A stretch of DNA of 64,000 bases from Bacteroidota bacterium (lineage in GTDB: Bacteria > Bacteroidota > Bacteroidia > Flavobacteriales_D > Crocinitomicaceae), in the NCBI GenBank assembly GCA_016192075.1, contig JACPUU010000001.1, forward strand, positions 186,001-250,000, written 5' to 3'. The position numbers and the translations under genes are program-made. This document shows, piece after piece, positions 37,541-47,057 of the stretch (position 1 is the first letter of the stretch; every line of letters begins with the position of its first letter). The notes under the pieces were generated by a model, which worked only from the letters and a program-made list of their open reading frames with translations, was not told where the DNA came from and searched no databases.

Positions 37541-38329
37541 ATGTATCAAAATTCAATTGTTTGGATTACAGGCGCTTCATCGGGAATAGGTGCTGAAACA
37601 GCTATTCAGATGAATGCAGCGGGAGCATTTGTCATTCTTTCAGCCCGAAATAAAGAGGCGCTGCAAAAGGTTCAAAATCAGCTGAAATTCAAAGCCCAAT
37701 CAGCCATTATTTGCCTTGACCTTGAGAAGTCAGAAGGCTTTGCTGAAATTGCCCGTGAAATTCAGGTTACTTATGGCCGCATTGATTACCTCATTAACAA
37801 TGGCGGTTTAAGTCAGCGCGGTGAGGCGGCTGACACGTCGATGGAAGTGAACCGCCGTATTATGGAAATTAATTATTTTGGAAACATAGCGCTGACAAAA
37901 GCTGTGCTGCCGGTAATGCACAGCCAGAAATCGGGTCATATTGTTGTTATTGCATCAATTGCCGGCAAGTTTGGTTTTTTTTTACGCTCAGCCTATTCAG
38001 CATCCAAACATGCGCTGCAGGGATACTATGAAAGCTTGTTGCTGGAGGAAGAAAAAAACAACATTTTTGTAACGCTGGTGTACCCTGGCAAAATCAATAC
38101 TGAAATTTCCAAATCAGCACTCAATGCCAGTGGTAATGCACATGGGGTTATGGATCACAACCAGGAAACAGGTATGCCGGTAAGTGTTTGTGTGCGCAAA
38201 ATGCTTAAAGCAGTTTCAAAAAAGAAAAAGGCGGTGCTGATTGGAAAAAAAGAAATTCTGGCCGTTCATATCAAGCGTTTCTGGCCATGGCTTTTCTGGA
38301 AAATTATTCGCAAACAAAAAGCGGTTTGA
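37541..38329 (+). CDS. SDR-family oxidoreductase
   Basis: 262 residues from ATG 37541. The longer frame from 37493 adds 16 residues that do not belong to the fold. Dinucleotide-binding GASSGIG (about 11-17), NNGGL in place of NNAG, catalytic Ser and YxxxK in SIAGKFGFFLRSAYSASKHAL. The family member most like this is the DHRS7-type short-chain dehydrogenase, which reduces carbonyls with NADPH. The C-terminal KRFWPWLFWKIIRK is basic and hydrophobic and may touch the membrane. The MutS-like gene starts 13 bp downstream. Confidence 0.92.
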   Translation: MYQNSIVWITGASSGIGAETAIQMNAAGAFVILSARNKEALQKVQNQLKFKAQSAIICLDLEKSEGFAEIAREIQVTYGRIDYLINNGGLSQRGEAADTSMEVNRRIMEINYFGNIALTKAVLPVMHSQKSGHIVVIASIAGKFGFFLRSAYSASKHALQGYYESLLLEEEKNNIFVTLVYPGKINTEISKSALNASGNAHGVMDHNQETGMPVSVCVRKMLKAVSKKKKAVLIGKKEILAVHIKRFWPWLFWKIIRKQKAV

Positions 38330-38342
38330 GATACCGGTAAAC

Positions 38343-40124
38343 ATGCAAAAACAAAATCCAACGTCTTTTTTTTCTGAAGAACTGGCGCAGTCAAAAGCAG
38401 CGTCGGCTGTTTTCAAAAAGCGGCTGATTCTTTTCGGGTTTGCCCGGTTGGCTGCTTTCCTGGCTATATGGCTTCCGCTTGTCTTTTTTTCATGGCCCGT
38501 TGGTTTTTTGCTGCTTTGGATGGCTGCATGCGCTGCCGTTTTTTTTCTGTTGATTTCAAAGTACACGGATATTCGCCTGCTGAAAAATAAAGTTGATCAG
38601 CGCTCCCTGCTTTGTGAGGCAGAACTGAAGGCATTACAGGGTGATTCTTCTTTTTTTGGAAACGGAAACAGTCATTCAAATCCATTGCACCCGTTCAGTT
38701 ATGACATGGATTTGTTTGGAAATAAATCATTTTTCCAGGCCGTTAACCGTACCGGAACACCTGAAAGCGAAGCGCTGCTGGCAGCAATTCTCACCGCTAA
38801 CAATACAGATAATGTACTGAAAAAACAACAGGCTATTCGTGAACTTGCGCAAAAACCAGGTTGGTGTCTTGATTTCAGAACGCACCAGCGTCTGCAGACA
38901 GAACCGGTTGACCAGGAACGGGTTGTGCGTACAATGCTTGAGCACAAACGGTTATTGCCCTTGTACGGACCAGTAATTTCACTTTTTTACGGCGTTATTT
39001 CAGTTGCACTGATGGGCCTCGTTGCATTTCAGGTGTTGGCCTGGCAGGTGTTGCTGGTACCTTTTTTTATCGGACTTTTAATCACCGGTATTTTTATTAA
39101 ACACGTTACTAAAATCAGCCAGCAGTCATCAAACCTGGCACATAATTTCAGGCATATTGGTGAAACCCTGCAGCTGATTGAATCACAGCAATGGCAAGCT
39201 GAATACCTGGTTTCTTCGGCTGGTGAAGGGGCCGATCAGTCAACCAAAAATTCAAACGTGCTGCTGGCATTTTCAAAAATTTTGTCAGCACTTGATCAGC
39301 GGAACAACATCTTTTTTGCATTGGTGGCAAATGGTTTTTTTCTTTGGGATTTGAAACACGGCTGCCGGGCAGAGCAGTGGATTATACAAAACTCTCAGCG
39401 CATTCAAACCGTTTTCAGACAGGTAACTAATTTTGACGTCCAGATTTCACTGGCCAATTATGCGTTTACGCATCCTGATTTTTCATACCCGGTAATTTCT
39501 GAAGAAAAAACAAGACTCATTACTGCTTCCGGTATCGGGCATCCGCTGCTGTCAAAATCAAAATGTGTCACCAATAGTTTTAGCATCCGCAATACTGATT
39601 TTTTTATAATCACCGGTGCCAATATGGCCGGTAAAAGTACCTTTCTGCGCACCGTCGGAATTTCACTGGTTATGGCAAATTGCGGCCTGCCGGTATTTGC
39701 TGATTCGTTCACCTATGTGCCGGTAAAACTTATTTCAAGCATGCGCAGTTCTGATTCACTGATAAATGATGAATCGTACTTTTTTGCAGAGCTAAAACGG
39801 CTTAAATTCATTGTAGATGAAATACAGAAACAACCGTATTTTATTATTCTGGATGAAATACTGAAAGGTACCAACAGCAAAGACAAGGAGCAGGGCTCAC
39901 GAAAATTCCTGGAGCGTCTTTCTGTAAGCGGTTCAGGTGGGTTAATAGCAACGCATGATTTGAGTTTGTGTGACCTGGCGGCAGAAAATAATGCCATTCA
40001 CAATTACTATTTTGATGCAGAAATTAAAAATGATGAACTTCATTTTGATTATTGCCTGAAAGCAGGAATCTGCCAGAACATGAATGCCTCATTTTTGTTG
40101 CGTAAAATGAAAATTGTAGAGTAA
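38343..40124 (+). CDS. Membrane-anchored MutS-family ATPase
   Basis: 593 residues from ATG 38343; the open frame extends 34 codons upstream into the SDR gene. Two membrane helices at about 38-80 and two more at about 215-265 precede a clamp-like helical region and a MutS ATPase domain: TGANMAGKSTFLRTVGISL (Walker A), SDSLINDESYFFAELKRL, FIILDEILKGTNSKDKEQ (Walker B) and IATHDLSLCDL. The mismatch-recognition and connector domains of MutS are missing, so it is not the classical repair protein. Proteins of this build are common in Bacteroidetes; the role is unknown. Confidence 0.88.
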   Translation: MQKQNPTSFFSEELAQSKAASAVFKKRLILFGFARLAAFLAIWLPLVFFSWPVGFLLLWMAACAAVFFLLISKYTDIRLLKNKVDQRSLLCEAELKALQGDSSFFGNGNSHSNPLHPFSYDMDLFGNKSFFQAVNRTGTPESEALLAAILTANNTDNVLKKQQAIRELAQKPGWCLDFRTHQRLQTEPVDQERVVRTMLEHKRLLPLYGPVISLFYGVISVALMGLVAFQVLAWQVLLVPFFIGLLITGIFIKHVTKISQQSSNLAHNFRHIGETLQLIESQQWQAEYLVSSAGEGADQSTKNSNVLLAFSKILSALDQRNNIFFALVANGFFLWDLKHGCRAEQWIIQNSQRIQTVFRQVTNFDVQISLANYAFTHPDFSYPVISEEKTRLITASGIGHPLLSKSKCVTNSFSIRNTDFFIITGANMAGKSTFLRTVGISLVMANCGLPVFADSFTYVPVKLISSMRSSDSLINDESYFFAELKRLKFIVDEIQKQPYFIILDEILKGTNSKDKEQGSRKFLERLSVSGSGGLIATHDLSLCDLAAENNAIHNYYFDAEIKNDELHFDYCLKAGICQNMNASFLLRKMKIVE

Positions 40125-40220
40125 ACCTTACGATCAGAAATTAAGGCATTTACGTGCCGTATTCAAATAATCCTTCTAATTTTACCACGACTAACCTGAC
40201 CCACAGACTTAGAGACTACT

Positions 40221-42047
40221 ATGTGCGGAATATTTGCTGCAATTTCGATTGAAAGACCTTTCAATGCGGGAGATCGTTTGCGTTTTGACAACGCTCTGAA
40301 CCGCTTAATTCACCGCGGACCTGATGCAGGCCAGGCACGGGTTTTTTCATTTAACGACCAGGCTGAAAATTTTAACCTTTACCTGGGGCACCGCAGATTG
40401 GCCATTATTGATCTTGATCAAAAATCAAATCAACCGTTTGAGGTAGATGGCCTGCATATTATTTTTAACGGAGAGATCTACAATTATCTTGAACTCAGGC
40501 ATGAGCTTGAAAAAGATTTCAGGTTTGTTTCCAACTCAGATACCGAAGTTATTTTGCGCTACTATCAAAAATTCGGCACCGCCGGATTTGACAAGTTTAA
40601 TGGAATGTGGGCTTTCGTTATCTATGATTCGGTCCGCAAAAAGATTGTTGTTTCACGAGACCGTTTTTCAGTAAAACCACTTTACGTTCATGAAGAAAAC
40701 AACCAGATTTTTTTGTCTTCTGAAATTAAGTTATTGAAAACACTGAATACGACGCTTTCTCCAAATCAAAAAATTATTGAGCGCTTTTTAAATCAAATGC
40801 TCATTGATGTTGGGGGAGAAACTTTTTACAATGAAATTACCATGTTTCCGGCCATGACGGTGCTTGAAATAGATCTCCCGTCCGGAAAACGCAATCAAAA
40901 AAAGTACTGGGATTTTCAGCAGCCAGATATGCCGGCGTCGTATGCTGAACGCAAAGAACTTTTTCGCAGCCTGCTGATTGACTCACTGAAATTAAGGCTG
41001 CGAAGTGATGTGCCGCTGGGTACACTGCTTAGTGGCGGACTTGATTCAAGTGCAATTACGGCACTGATTCACGATCACCTGAATAACCGAGTACAGTCTT
41101 TTTCAGTTGTGGCTGATGAGAAAAAATATTCTGAAGAAAAATTTGTAGACTTACTTATAAGAGAAAAGAAAATCAACAACCACAAACTTTGGTTTAAGAC
41201 AGATCTGGCACTTGAAAATATTCAGCGCGTGCTGGATTGCCAGGACGAGCCCTATGGTTCACTCAGCGTAGTTGCCCAATATCTTTTGTTTGAAAAAGTG
41301 CGCAAAGAGGCTGACATAACGGTGCTTTTGAGCGGGCAGGGGGCAGATGAGGTATTGCTGGGTTACAACAAGTTTTTTTTCTTTCACTTATTGCAGCTTA
41401 AAAAACAAGGCAGCTATTTAAAAATTGCGGGAAAAGTATATTCTTCGTTTGTGAAGGGCACATCGGTTCGTGAATTTTCATGGAAAGATGCAAAACGTTA
41501 TTTGCCCGGGCGCACCAACAAGGGACGTGATTTTTTCAAAAAGCCGCTGTTTGAAGATACCATTTGGGAATTTGAAACAATGACCTCACGGCAGATTCAG
41601 GATATCAGTCTTTATTCCATTCCACAGCTGACCCATTATGAAGATCGTAATTCAATGGCGCATAACATTGAGGTGAGGCTGCCGTTTATGGATTTCAGGC
41701 TGGTAAATTTTTTAATACACAGCCCGGTAGAAGATAAGCTGAAAGGCGGCTGGACCAAGTACCTGCTGCGTGATGCCATTCATGAACTTCCAAACGCCAT
41801 TCGCTGGCGAAAAGACAAAAAAGGATTTGTAACGCCTGAAGAAGAGTGGCTGGCAGGGCCGTTGGGGCAGTATATCATTTCTTATTTTCAGGCTCCGTCC
41901 ATGCTCGAAGAAATGGGAATACTTGACCGTGAAAAATACATTCATACCGTACGTAATTTCAGAAGCCATGCAAAATGGCTGGTATACGGTGATTTGTTTA
42001 CGGTATTTATAACTGAAATGTGGCTGCGTGAAAATTTCAGAAGGTAA
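40221..42047 (+). CDS. asnB: Asparagine synthase (glutamine-hydrolysing)
   Basis: 608 residues. Cys2 (MCGIFAAIS) is the N-terminal nucleophile of the class II glutaminase domain (to about 190, with HRGPD and the NGEIYNYLELR loop). The synthetase domain has the PP-loop LLSGGLDSSAI (about 270). It makes asparagine from aspartate and glutamine, although paralogues of this length, such as exopolysaccharide-linked amidotransferases, use other acids. No surface polysaccharide genes are adjacent, so the primary AsnB role is favoured but not proven. Confidence 0.9.
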   Translation: MCGIFAAISIERPFNAGDRLRFDNALNRLIHRGPDAGQARVFSFNDQAENFNLYLGHRRLAIIDLDQKSNQPFEVDGLHIIFNGEIYNYLELRHELEKDFRFVSNSDTEVILRYYQKFGTAGFDKFNGMWAFVIYDSVRKKIVVSRDRFSVKPLYVHEENNQIFLSSEIKLLKTLNTTLSPNQKIIERFLNQMLIDVGGETFYNEITMFPAMTVLEIDLPSGKRNQKKYWDFQQPDMPASYAERKELFRSLLIDSLKLRLRSDVPLGTLLSGGLDSSAITALIHDHLNNRVQSFSVVADEKKYSEEKFVDLLIREKKINNHKLWFKTDLALENIQRVLDCQDEPYGSLSVVAQYLLFEKVRKEADITVLLSGQGADEVLLGYNKFFFFHLLQLKKQGSYLKIAGKVYSSFVKGTSVREFSWKDAKRYLPGRTNKGRDFFKKPLFEDTIWEFETMTSRQIQDISLYSIPQLTHYEDRNSMAHNIEVRLPFMDFRLVNFLIHSPVEDKLKGGWTKYLLRDAIHELPNAIRWRKDKKGFVTPEEEWLAGPLGQYIISYFQAPSMLEEMGILDREKYIHTVRNFRSHAKWLVYGDLFTVFITEMWLRENFRR

Positions 42048-42101
42048 AACCGTCGCTGTATTTTTTTCAGTCAATTCCGGTCAGATCTCAGGTAGCTAAT
42101 C

Positions 42102-42608
42102 TTAAAGGCTTTCCATCACGTTGGCCGAAATTTCCAGGAAAGATTCAGCCGGAGATGTATTGGCAACAACCGTAATGGTTTTGGTTACGGTTTGCCCAAC
42201 CTGGCCTTCTTTTGGTCTGAAAATAACATCCAGCTCTCCAATTTCACCCGGCATAATTGGTTCTTCAGGTTTGTTTGGTATCGTACATCCGCATGACGCC
42301 GTTGCCTCTTCAATAATCAGTGGTGTGCTGCCGGTATTTTTGAATTTGAACGTGTATTTATTTTCACTGGGGTAAAATACATTTCCAAAATTGTGTTTGG
42401 TTTCAATGTACTCAATGGTGGTTATATCACCTTCTGCCGCCTCAGTGGTTCCAGGGTTATTGCTGGTTGAAGAATTAGTTGTCTGTGGGTTGGTGGTTTC
42501 AATCACAGAACTTTGTTCGCCGGTATTTACCTCGGCTGATTCTCCCGGTGTGGTTTCATTGCAGGCCACCAGGCTCAATGCTGAAACGTAAAAAAAGATT
42601 TTTTTCAT
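42102..42608 (-). CDS. DUF1573 lipoprotein
   Basis: 168 residues. Lipobox at LSLVAC (Cys16), then a Thr/Ser/Glu-rich linker (about 17-62) and a DUF1573 Ig-like domain (HNFGNVFYPSENKYTFKF, then TASCGCTIPNKPEEPIMPGE) with the invariant CGC. Function unknown; usually several per Bacteroidetes genome. It is 33 bp downstream of the ctpA-like gene on the same strand. Confidence 0.93.
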   Translation of the reverse strand: MKKIFFYVSALSLVACNETTPGESAEVNTGEQSSVIETTNPQTTNSSTSNNPGTTEAAEGDITTIEYIETKHNFGNVFYPSENKYTFKFKNTGSTPLIIEEATASCGCTIPNKPEEPIMPGEIGELDVIFRPKEGQVGQTVTKTITVVANTSPAESFLEISANVMESL

Positions 42609-42641
42609 GATCTGAAATTTATGCTGAAAAGTGTATCAAAA

Positions 42642-44264
42642 TTAATAATCCAATCCCAATTCTTCAATTTTTTTGCCCTCTATGAGTTCAAGTCCTTTTA
42701 TGAAAGCTTCGTTTTCATGAATGTTGTAGATTTCATAAAATTTAGCAAAGTCCCACAGGTTTGATGCAATACGGGCTTTAAGCAAAGTGTGAATTAGTTT
42801 TTTTGATGTTTCATAATCGGTTTCATCAAACGTAATTCCGTCCAGTTTTACCTGTTCACGAAATCCGGCCATGACTTCTTTTTCCACATCAAAATCAGTT
42901 TTGAATTTTTCAAAAGTAGGGTAGGCTGCGTGCAGTTTATCACGGTTATTGTCAACATAGCTGAAAGCAAACGTATTGATGGATCCTTTACGGCTAATGT
43001 CACGGTACATTTTGGTAAGCTCCAGGGTGTCAATAGGGACAAAATAATCAGGCATTACGCCGCCTCCGCCGTAAACAGTCCGGTTTAGTTTTAAGGTTTT
43101 ATATTGCAGTGAATCAGGGAATTTAATACTGTCAGCGTGCATCAGTTCACCGCTCAGGTAGCGGTTCAGATCAGCCTGAAAATAAGCATCAACACCATCG
43201 TCGTACGGTGATTGAATAAAGCGCCCTGAAGGGGTATAGTAACGGGCAATGGTAATGCGTACTTCAGATCCGTCACTGAGTTTGTATGGTCGCTGTACCA
43301 GTCCTTTTCCAAAGGTTCTACGCCCTACAATAAGTCCACGGTCCCAGTCCTGAACGGCGCCGGCAACGATTTCAGAGGCTGACGCCGAATTTTCATTGAC
43401 CAGAACCACCAGTTTGCCTTTTTCAAAAAGCCCGTCTTTTTCTTCACTGTAATACTGACCATTGCTGTCTTTGTTATCAGCAACCATGTTCTGGCGCGGT
43501 TGAGCACGTCCTTCAGAGTAAACAATAAGTTTGTCATTGGCCAGGAACATATCTACCATGTATTTTGCAATGTGCAGCAGTCCGCCGGGATTTTCCTGCA
43601 GATCCAGGATCAGGTTTTTCATACCTGCTTTTTTGAGTGCCAGCAGTGCTTCACGAAACTCATCCATGGTGGTGCGTGCAAAGTTTGTTACTTTGATATA
43701 GCCGGTTTTTTCAGTAACCATGTAATGGCTGGCTACGCTGAAAAGCGGTATTTTGTCACGGCGCACATCATAACTCACAATTTCACCTTCACCGCGGCGT
43801 TTAATACCCAGCACTACCAGTGTCCCTTTTTCACCCATCAGTTTGTCACGCACATTGGTTGTTTGTATGCCAATACCGGCAACATTTTCACCGTCAATAA
43901 CCACAATTTTGTCACCGGCTCTTACACCCACTTTTTCACACGGGCCGCCTTCAATGGTATTAACCACGGTTAAGGTGTCATCAATAATGTCAAAACGAAT
44001 ACCCACGCCCACAAAACTGCCGTCAATTTTTTCGTTCGCGCTCTGAACTTCGTCTTTGGTAATCAGGTAACTATGGGGGTCAAGCTCTTTCAGCATAGCC
44101 ACAATAGCCGCATCTGTAACAGCCGCCCCGTCAAACTCATCAACATAGTACATTTTGAGGTAGTTAAAAACCTCTTCAAATTTTCCGGTGGTTTCATTTT
44201 CCTTGAATTGTGAAAAAACCTGGATAGAGCTAAATAGTGTGATGATTAAAATAAGCCTCTTCAT
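42642..44264 (-). CDS. S41-family carboxy-terminal processing protease
   Basis: 540 residues with a signal peptide (to QVFSQ). A PDZ domain (about 85-165, GVGIRFDIIDDTLTVVN) interrupts the fold before the protease core: NLILDLQENPGGLL, NENSASASEIVAG (SASASE at 293-298, nucleophile) and GRRTFGKGLVQ (Lys320, general base). This Ser-Lys protease trims or degrades periplasmic proteins from the C-terminus. A possible promoter box (TAAATTCG read leftward, 44372-44365) lies 100 bp upstream. Confidence 0.93.
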   Translation of the reverse strand: MKRLILIITLFSSIQVFSQFKENETTGKFEEVFNYLKMYYVDEFDGAAVTDAAIVAMLKELDPHSYLITKDEVQSANEKIDGSFVGVGIRFDIIDDTLTVVNTIEGGPCEKVGVRAGDKIVVIDGENVAGIGIQTTNVRDKLMGEKGTLVVLGIKRRGEGEIVSYDVRRDKIPLFSVASHYMVTEKTGYIKVTNFARTTMDEFREALLALKKAGMKNLILDLQENPGGLLHIAKYMVDMFLANDKLIVYSEGRAQPRQNMVADNKDSNGQYYSEEKDGLFEKGKLVVLVNENSASASEIVAGAVQDWDRGLIVGRRTFGKGLVQRPYKLSDGSEVRITIARYYTPSGRFIQSPYDDGVDAYFQADLNRYLSGELMHADSIKFPDSLQYKTLKLNRTVYGGGGVMPDYFVPIDTLELTKMYRDISRKGSINTFAFSYVDNNRDKLHAAYPTFEKFKTDFDVEKEVMAGFREQVKLDGITFDETDYETSKKLIHTLLKARIASNLWDFAKFYEIYNIHENEAFIKGLELIEGKKIEELGLDY

Positions 44265-44809
44265 ATGTTTGTTGTCATTTGGTTTTATTCACCGTAACGT
44301 TGGCGCGGGTGAATTTGTTTTGTAGTCTGAGAATCAGTTTTGTATTGGTGTCTTTTTATTCCGGCGAATTTACTAAAAAAATCAGCGGTCATTTCTTATT
44401 TTTTGTTAACAGCCCCGATACTTATCCGGATCAATAACTGTGCCGCTTTCATTCATACAATGACGATTGGTTTAAGTTCAGTTAGTATGCTCAAAATCGT
44501 CTTTAACAGGCCGGTGTAAACAGTGCTCAAAGTTAGGGTAATTTGCAGGCTTTTGAAATGGCGCCGCAACACAGCGGACAGAATTCAGGGTGTATGGATT
44601 ACCGGCTGGATGAGTGGAGTATGGCAGACCCGGCCCCGGTGTTTTTGTGTATCTGCCGCCAGGCAAATACTTAAGCTTTTTAGCTGATATTAAACGGTTG
44701 AGTAGCTAGTATTACAGTGCGCTGCCGCTGTGCAGCAAGTGATTTATTTCTGCCGGTTTTCGCAAAATTAATGTATATTGGTCTGCTCAAAAAAATAACC
44801 TTCAGGGCC
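44265..44809. other. 545-bp divergent intergenic region
   Basis: Between the ctpA-like gene and the OmpA-family gene. Apart from the candidate promoter boxes at 44372-44365 (minus) and TATATTGG at 44774-44781 (plus, one base off consensus) I see no gene, RNA or repeat. A 62-codon minus-strand frame at 44478-44666 lacks coding character. Confidence 0.45.
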
Positions 44810-46999
44810 ATGTCATTGATTGTCAGAATTACTACAGCCGCTCTTGCGTTTCAATTTCTTTTTTCTGTTTCAATTGCCCAGGTAAATGTGAACGCAGGTC
44901 TTGTTAATGCTGAAAAGCAACGTGCCGCGCACAATTTTTCACAAGCACTGAAACTGTATAAAGAGGTATTGCTGACAGAACCTCAGAATGTTAAAGCCCT
45001 GGAGGGAGTCATTGATGTTTACCTGTATGATTACCAGCTTTATGATTCCGCAATTGTATACATTGATAAGCGCATGCTCATTGCCACGCCTGATACAAAT
45101 TACCTGATTTTTTACAAATATGCTGACTGTCTGCGCCTGCTTGAAAGACATAAAGAAGCCTTGAAAGAATATCATTTTTGCAGGCTTCACATGGATAAAA
45201 GAACCCGTGCCAATGTGCCGCTGATGGATGCCATGAGCACCAATATTGATTATTGCCAGAATGCCCTTAACAACAAAGAACTGATTTATGAGCCTTTTCA
45301 GGTGCACAACATGGGGTATTTTGTAAACTCCATTGAGCGTGAATACACCCCGGTCTTCATTGAGTCTGACAGTATACTGCTCTACAATGCGCGGTATAAA
45401 GATTACGATGCTGAACTCATGTCTGAAGACAATAATTACTTTGAAAACATTTATTATTTTGATTTGACTGAAAGTGTTGCGTCAACATTTAATCCTGAAA
45501 TTGATCAGAAAAATCACGTTGCAGTAGTAAGCCGTACGTATGGTGGAGATACCATTCTGGTGTGTTATAAAAATACGCTCTGGATTTCGTCGTTTGGGGC
45601 AGACCGTCTCAAAAGTCTGATAACACTTCCTGTTCCGCTTAACGGATATTATTTTCAGCCGCATGGTACTTTTTCGGGTGATAACCGCACGTTTATTTTC
45701 AGTGCCAAGGCAGAGAATGATAACCTTGATCTTTACATCAGCCGTTTTAGCAACGGGGTGTGGTCAGTTCCTGAACCGGTTAGTTACCGCGTAAACTCAG
45801 GTTTTGATGAAGACGGGCCGTACCTGAGCCATGACGGACAAACCCTTTATTTTTCGTCCCGGGGACACAACAGTTCCGGCGGGTATGATTTTTTTGTGTC
45901 ACACCTGGTAAACGGTGAATGGTCAACCCCGGTGAATATGGGATATCCAATGAATTCAGCGGCAGATGATATTTACATCAGCTGGACCTCTGATAACCGC
46001 GGCGGATTTTTCTCTTCTAACCGGATGGGTGGTTATGGAGGCATGGATATTTATTCATTCGGGCTGGTACGAAAAACCATTAACGGAACAGTGCATGATA
46101 AAGAGGGAAACATTCTGGCTTCTGTCAACATTGAAATAAAAAAACTGGAGTCGGGTGAATTGATGTACGCTACTACCGATGAGGCAGGCCGCTTTAGCTT
46201 TTTGGTAGATCCTGAAATGAAATTTAAAATTACAGGTACCAAAGAAAAATATTTTGACGGCTCGGTTCAGGTTGAAACGCTGGGTGAGCAGGGCATTTTT
46301 CCGGTTGATGTAATCCTGGAAAAAGATCCGGGACTTTCATTGTATTTGCTTATAACAGATAAAGTGACCGGTGAACCTGTTGACAGCGTTAAGGTTACGG
46401 TGGTAGATAATATGACAGGCGTGATCGATTCTGTTTTGACATCACTGACCGGTGATTACCTGCGGCCTTTGGCAGACAAAAAACTAAACGAACGCGGAAG
46501 CTATAATTTTACCATTGAGAAAAAAGGATACCTCTCCAAAACAGTTACGTTTAATGTATTGTTTGACCGTGAGGGAAAATTCAATGTGCATGAATTTCTG
46601 GATATCACGCTGGATAAAGTAGAAGTAGGACAGGATCTTTCCAAGATCGTAGAACTGAACCCCATTTATTTTGATGTTGGTAAATGGAACATTCGTGCCG
46701 ATGCTGCACTTGAACTTGATAAAATTGTTAAGGTAATGAACGATAATCCCTCCATGATTGTTGAACTGGGGTCACATACTGATTCACGCGGAAATGCCAA
46801 TTCAAACCAGGCCTTGTCTGTTAAGCGCGCAAAATCATCTGCTGATTATATTAAAGCGCGAATCACCAACCCTGAGCGAATTAAGGGAATTGGTTACGGA
46901 GAATCAAAGCTGGTGAATGAATGTAAAGACGGGGTAACCTGCCCTGATACCAAGCACCAGGAAAACCGCCGGACAGAGTTCATCATAATTTCCATGTAG
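44810..46999 (+). CDS. PorE-like OmpA-family protein (TPR, PD40, regulatory and OmpA domains)
   Basis: 729 residues from ATG 44810, which opens a proper signal peptide (MSLIVRITTAALAFQFLFSV); the frame is open 31 codons further up. Domains in order: TPR-like helices at about 25-150 (HNFSQALKLYKEVLLTEPQNVKAL), PD40/WD40-like propeller at about 170-440 (DEDGPYLSHDGQTLYFSSRG and GGFFSSNRMGGYGGMDIYSF), a carboxypeptidase-like regulatory domain at about 445-530, a linker, and an OmpA peptidoglycan-binding domain at about 615-729 (YFDVGKWNIR, then SHTDSRGNANSNQALSVKRA). This order is that of PorE (PG1058), a T9SS component of Porphyromonas gingivalis. Whether this copy serves T9SS is inference. Confidence 0.87.
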   Translation: MSLIVRITTAALAFQFLFSVSIAQVNVNAGLVNAEKQRAAHNFSQALKLYKEVLLTEPQNVKALEGVIDVYLYDYQLYDSAIVYIDKRMLIATPDTNYLIFYKYADCLRLLERHKEALKEYHFCRLHMDKRTRANVPLMDAMSTNIDYCQNALNNKELIYEPFQVHNMGYFVNSIEREYTPVFIESDSILLYNARYKDYDAELMSEDNNYFENIYYFDLTESVASTFNPEIDQKNHVAVVSRTYGGDTILVCYKNTLWISSFGADRLKSLITLPVPLNGYYFQPHGTFSGDNRTFIFSAKAENDNLDLYISRFSNGVWSVPEPVSYRVNSGFDEDGPYLSHDGQTLYFSSRGHNSSGGYDFFVSHLVNGEWSTPVNMGYPMNSAADDIYISWTSDNRGGFFSSNRMGGYGGMDIYSFGLVRKTINGTVHDKEGNILASVNIEIKKLESGELMYATTDEAGRFSFLVDPEMKFKITGTKEKYFDGSVQVETLGEQGIFPVDVILEKDPGLSLYLLITDKVTGEPVDSVKVTVVDNMTGVIDSVLTSLTGDYLRPLADKKLNERGSYNFTIEKKGYLSKTVTFNVLFDREGKFNVHEFLDITLDKVEVGQDLSKIVELNPIYFDVGKWNIRADAALELDKIVKVMNDNPSMIVELGSHTDSRGNANSNQALSVKRAKSSADYIKARITNPERIKGIGYGESKLVNECKDGVTCPDTKHQENRRTEFIIISM

Positions 47000-47035
47000 G
47001 TCTTTCTGAGCTGTAAACAATAATTTTATTAGCCT

Positions 47036-47043
47036 TAACTTTG
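47036..47043 (+). promoter_or_regulatory. -7 promoter box of menB
   Basis: TAACTTTG at 47036-47043, 15 bp before the ATG at 47058. Confidence 0.5.
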
Positions 47044-47057
47044 TTCAAAATCTGCCT

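Noticed and set aside
43500-43973. 157-codon plus-strand open frame
   Set aside because: Antisense to the ctpA-like protease; no start context or motif of its own.
44478-44666. 62-codon minus-strand frame in the intergenic region
   Set aside because: No start signal, no conserved-looking segment and proline/glycine-rich random composition.
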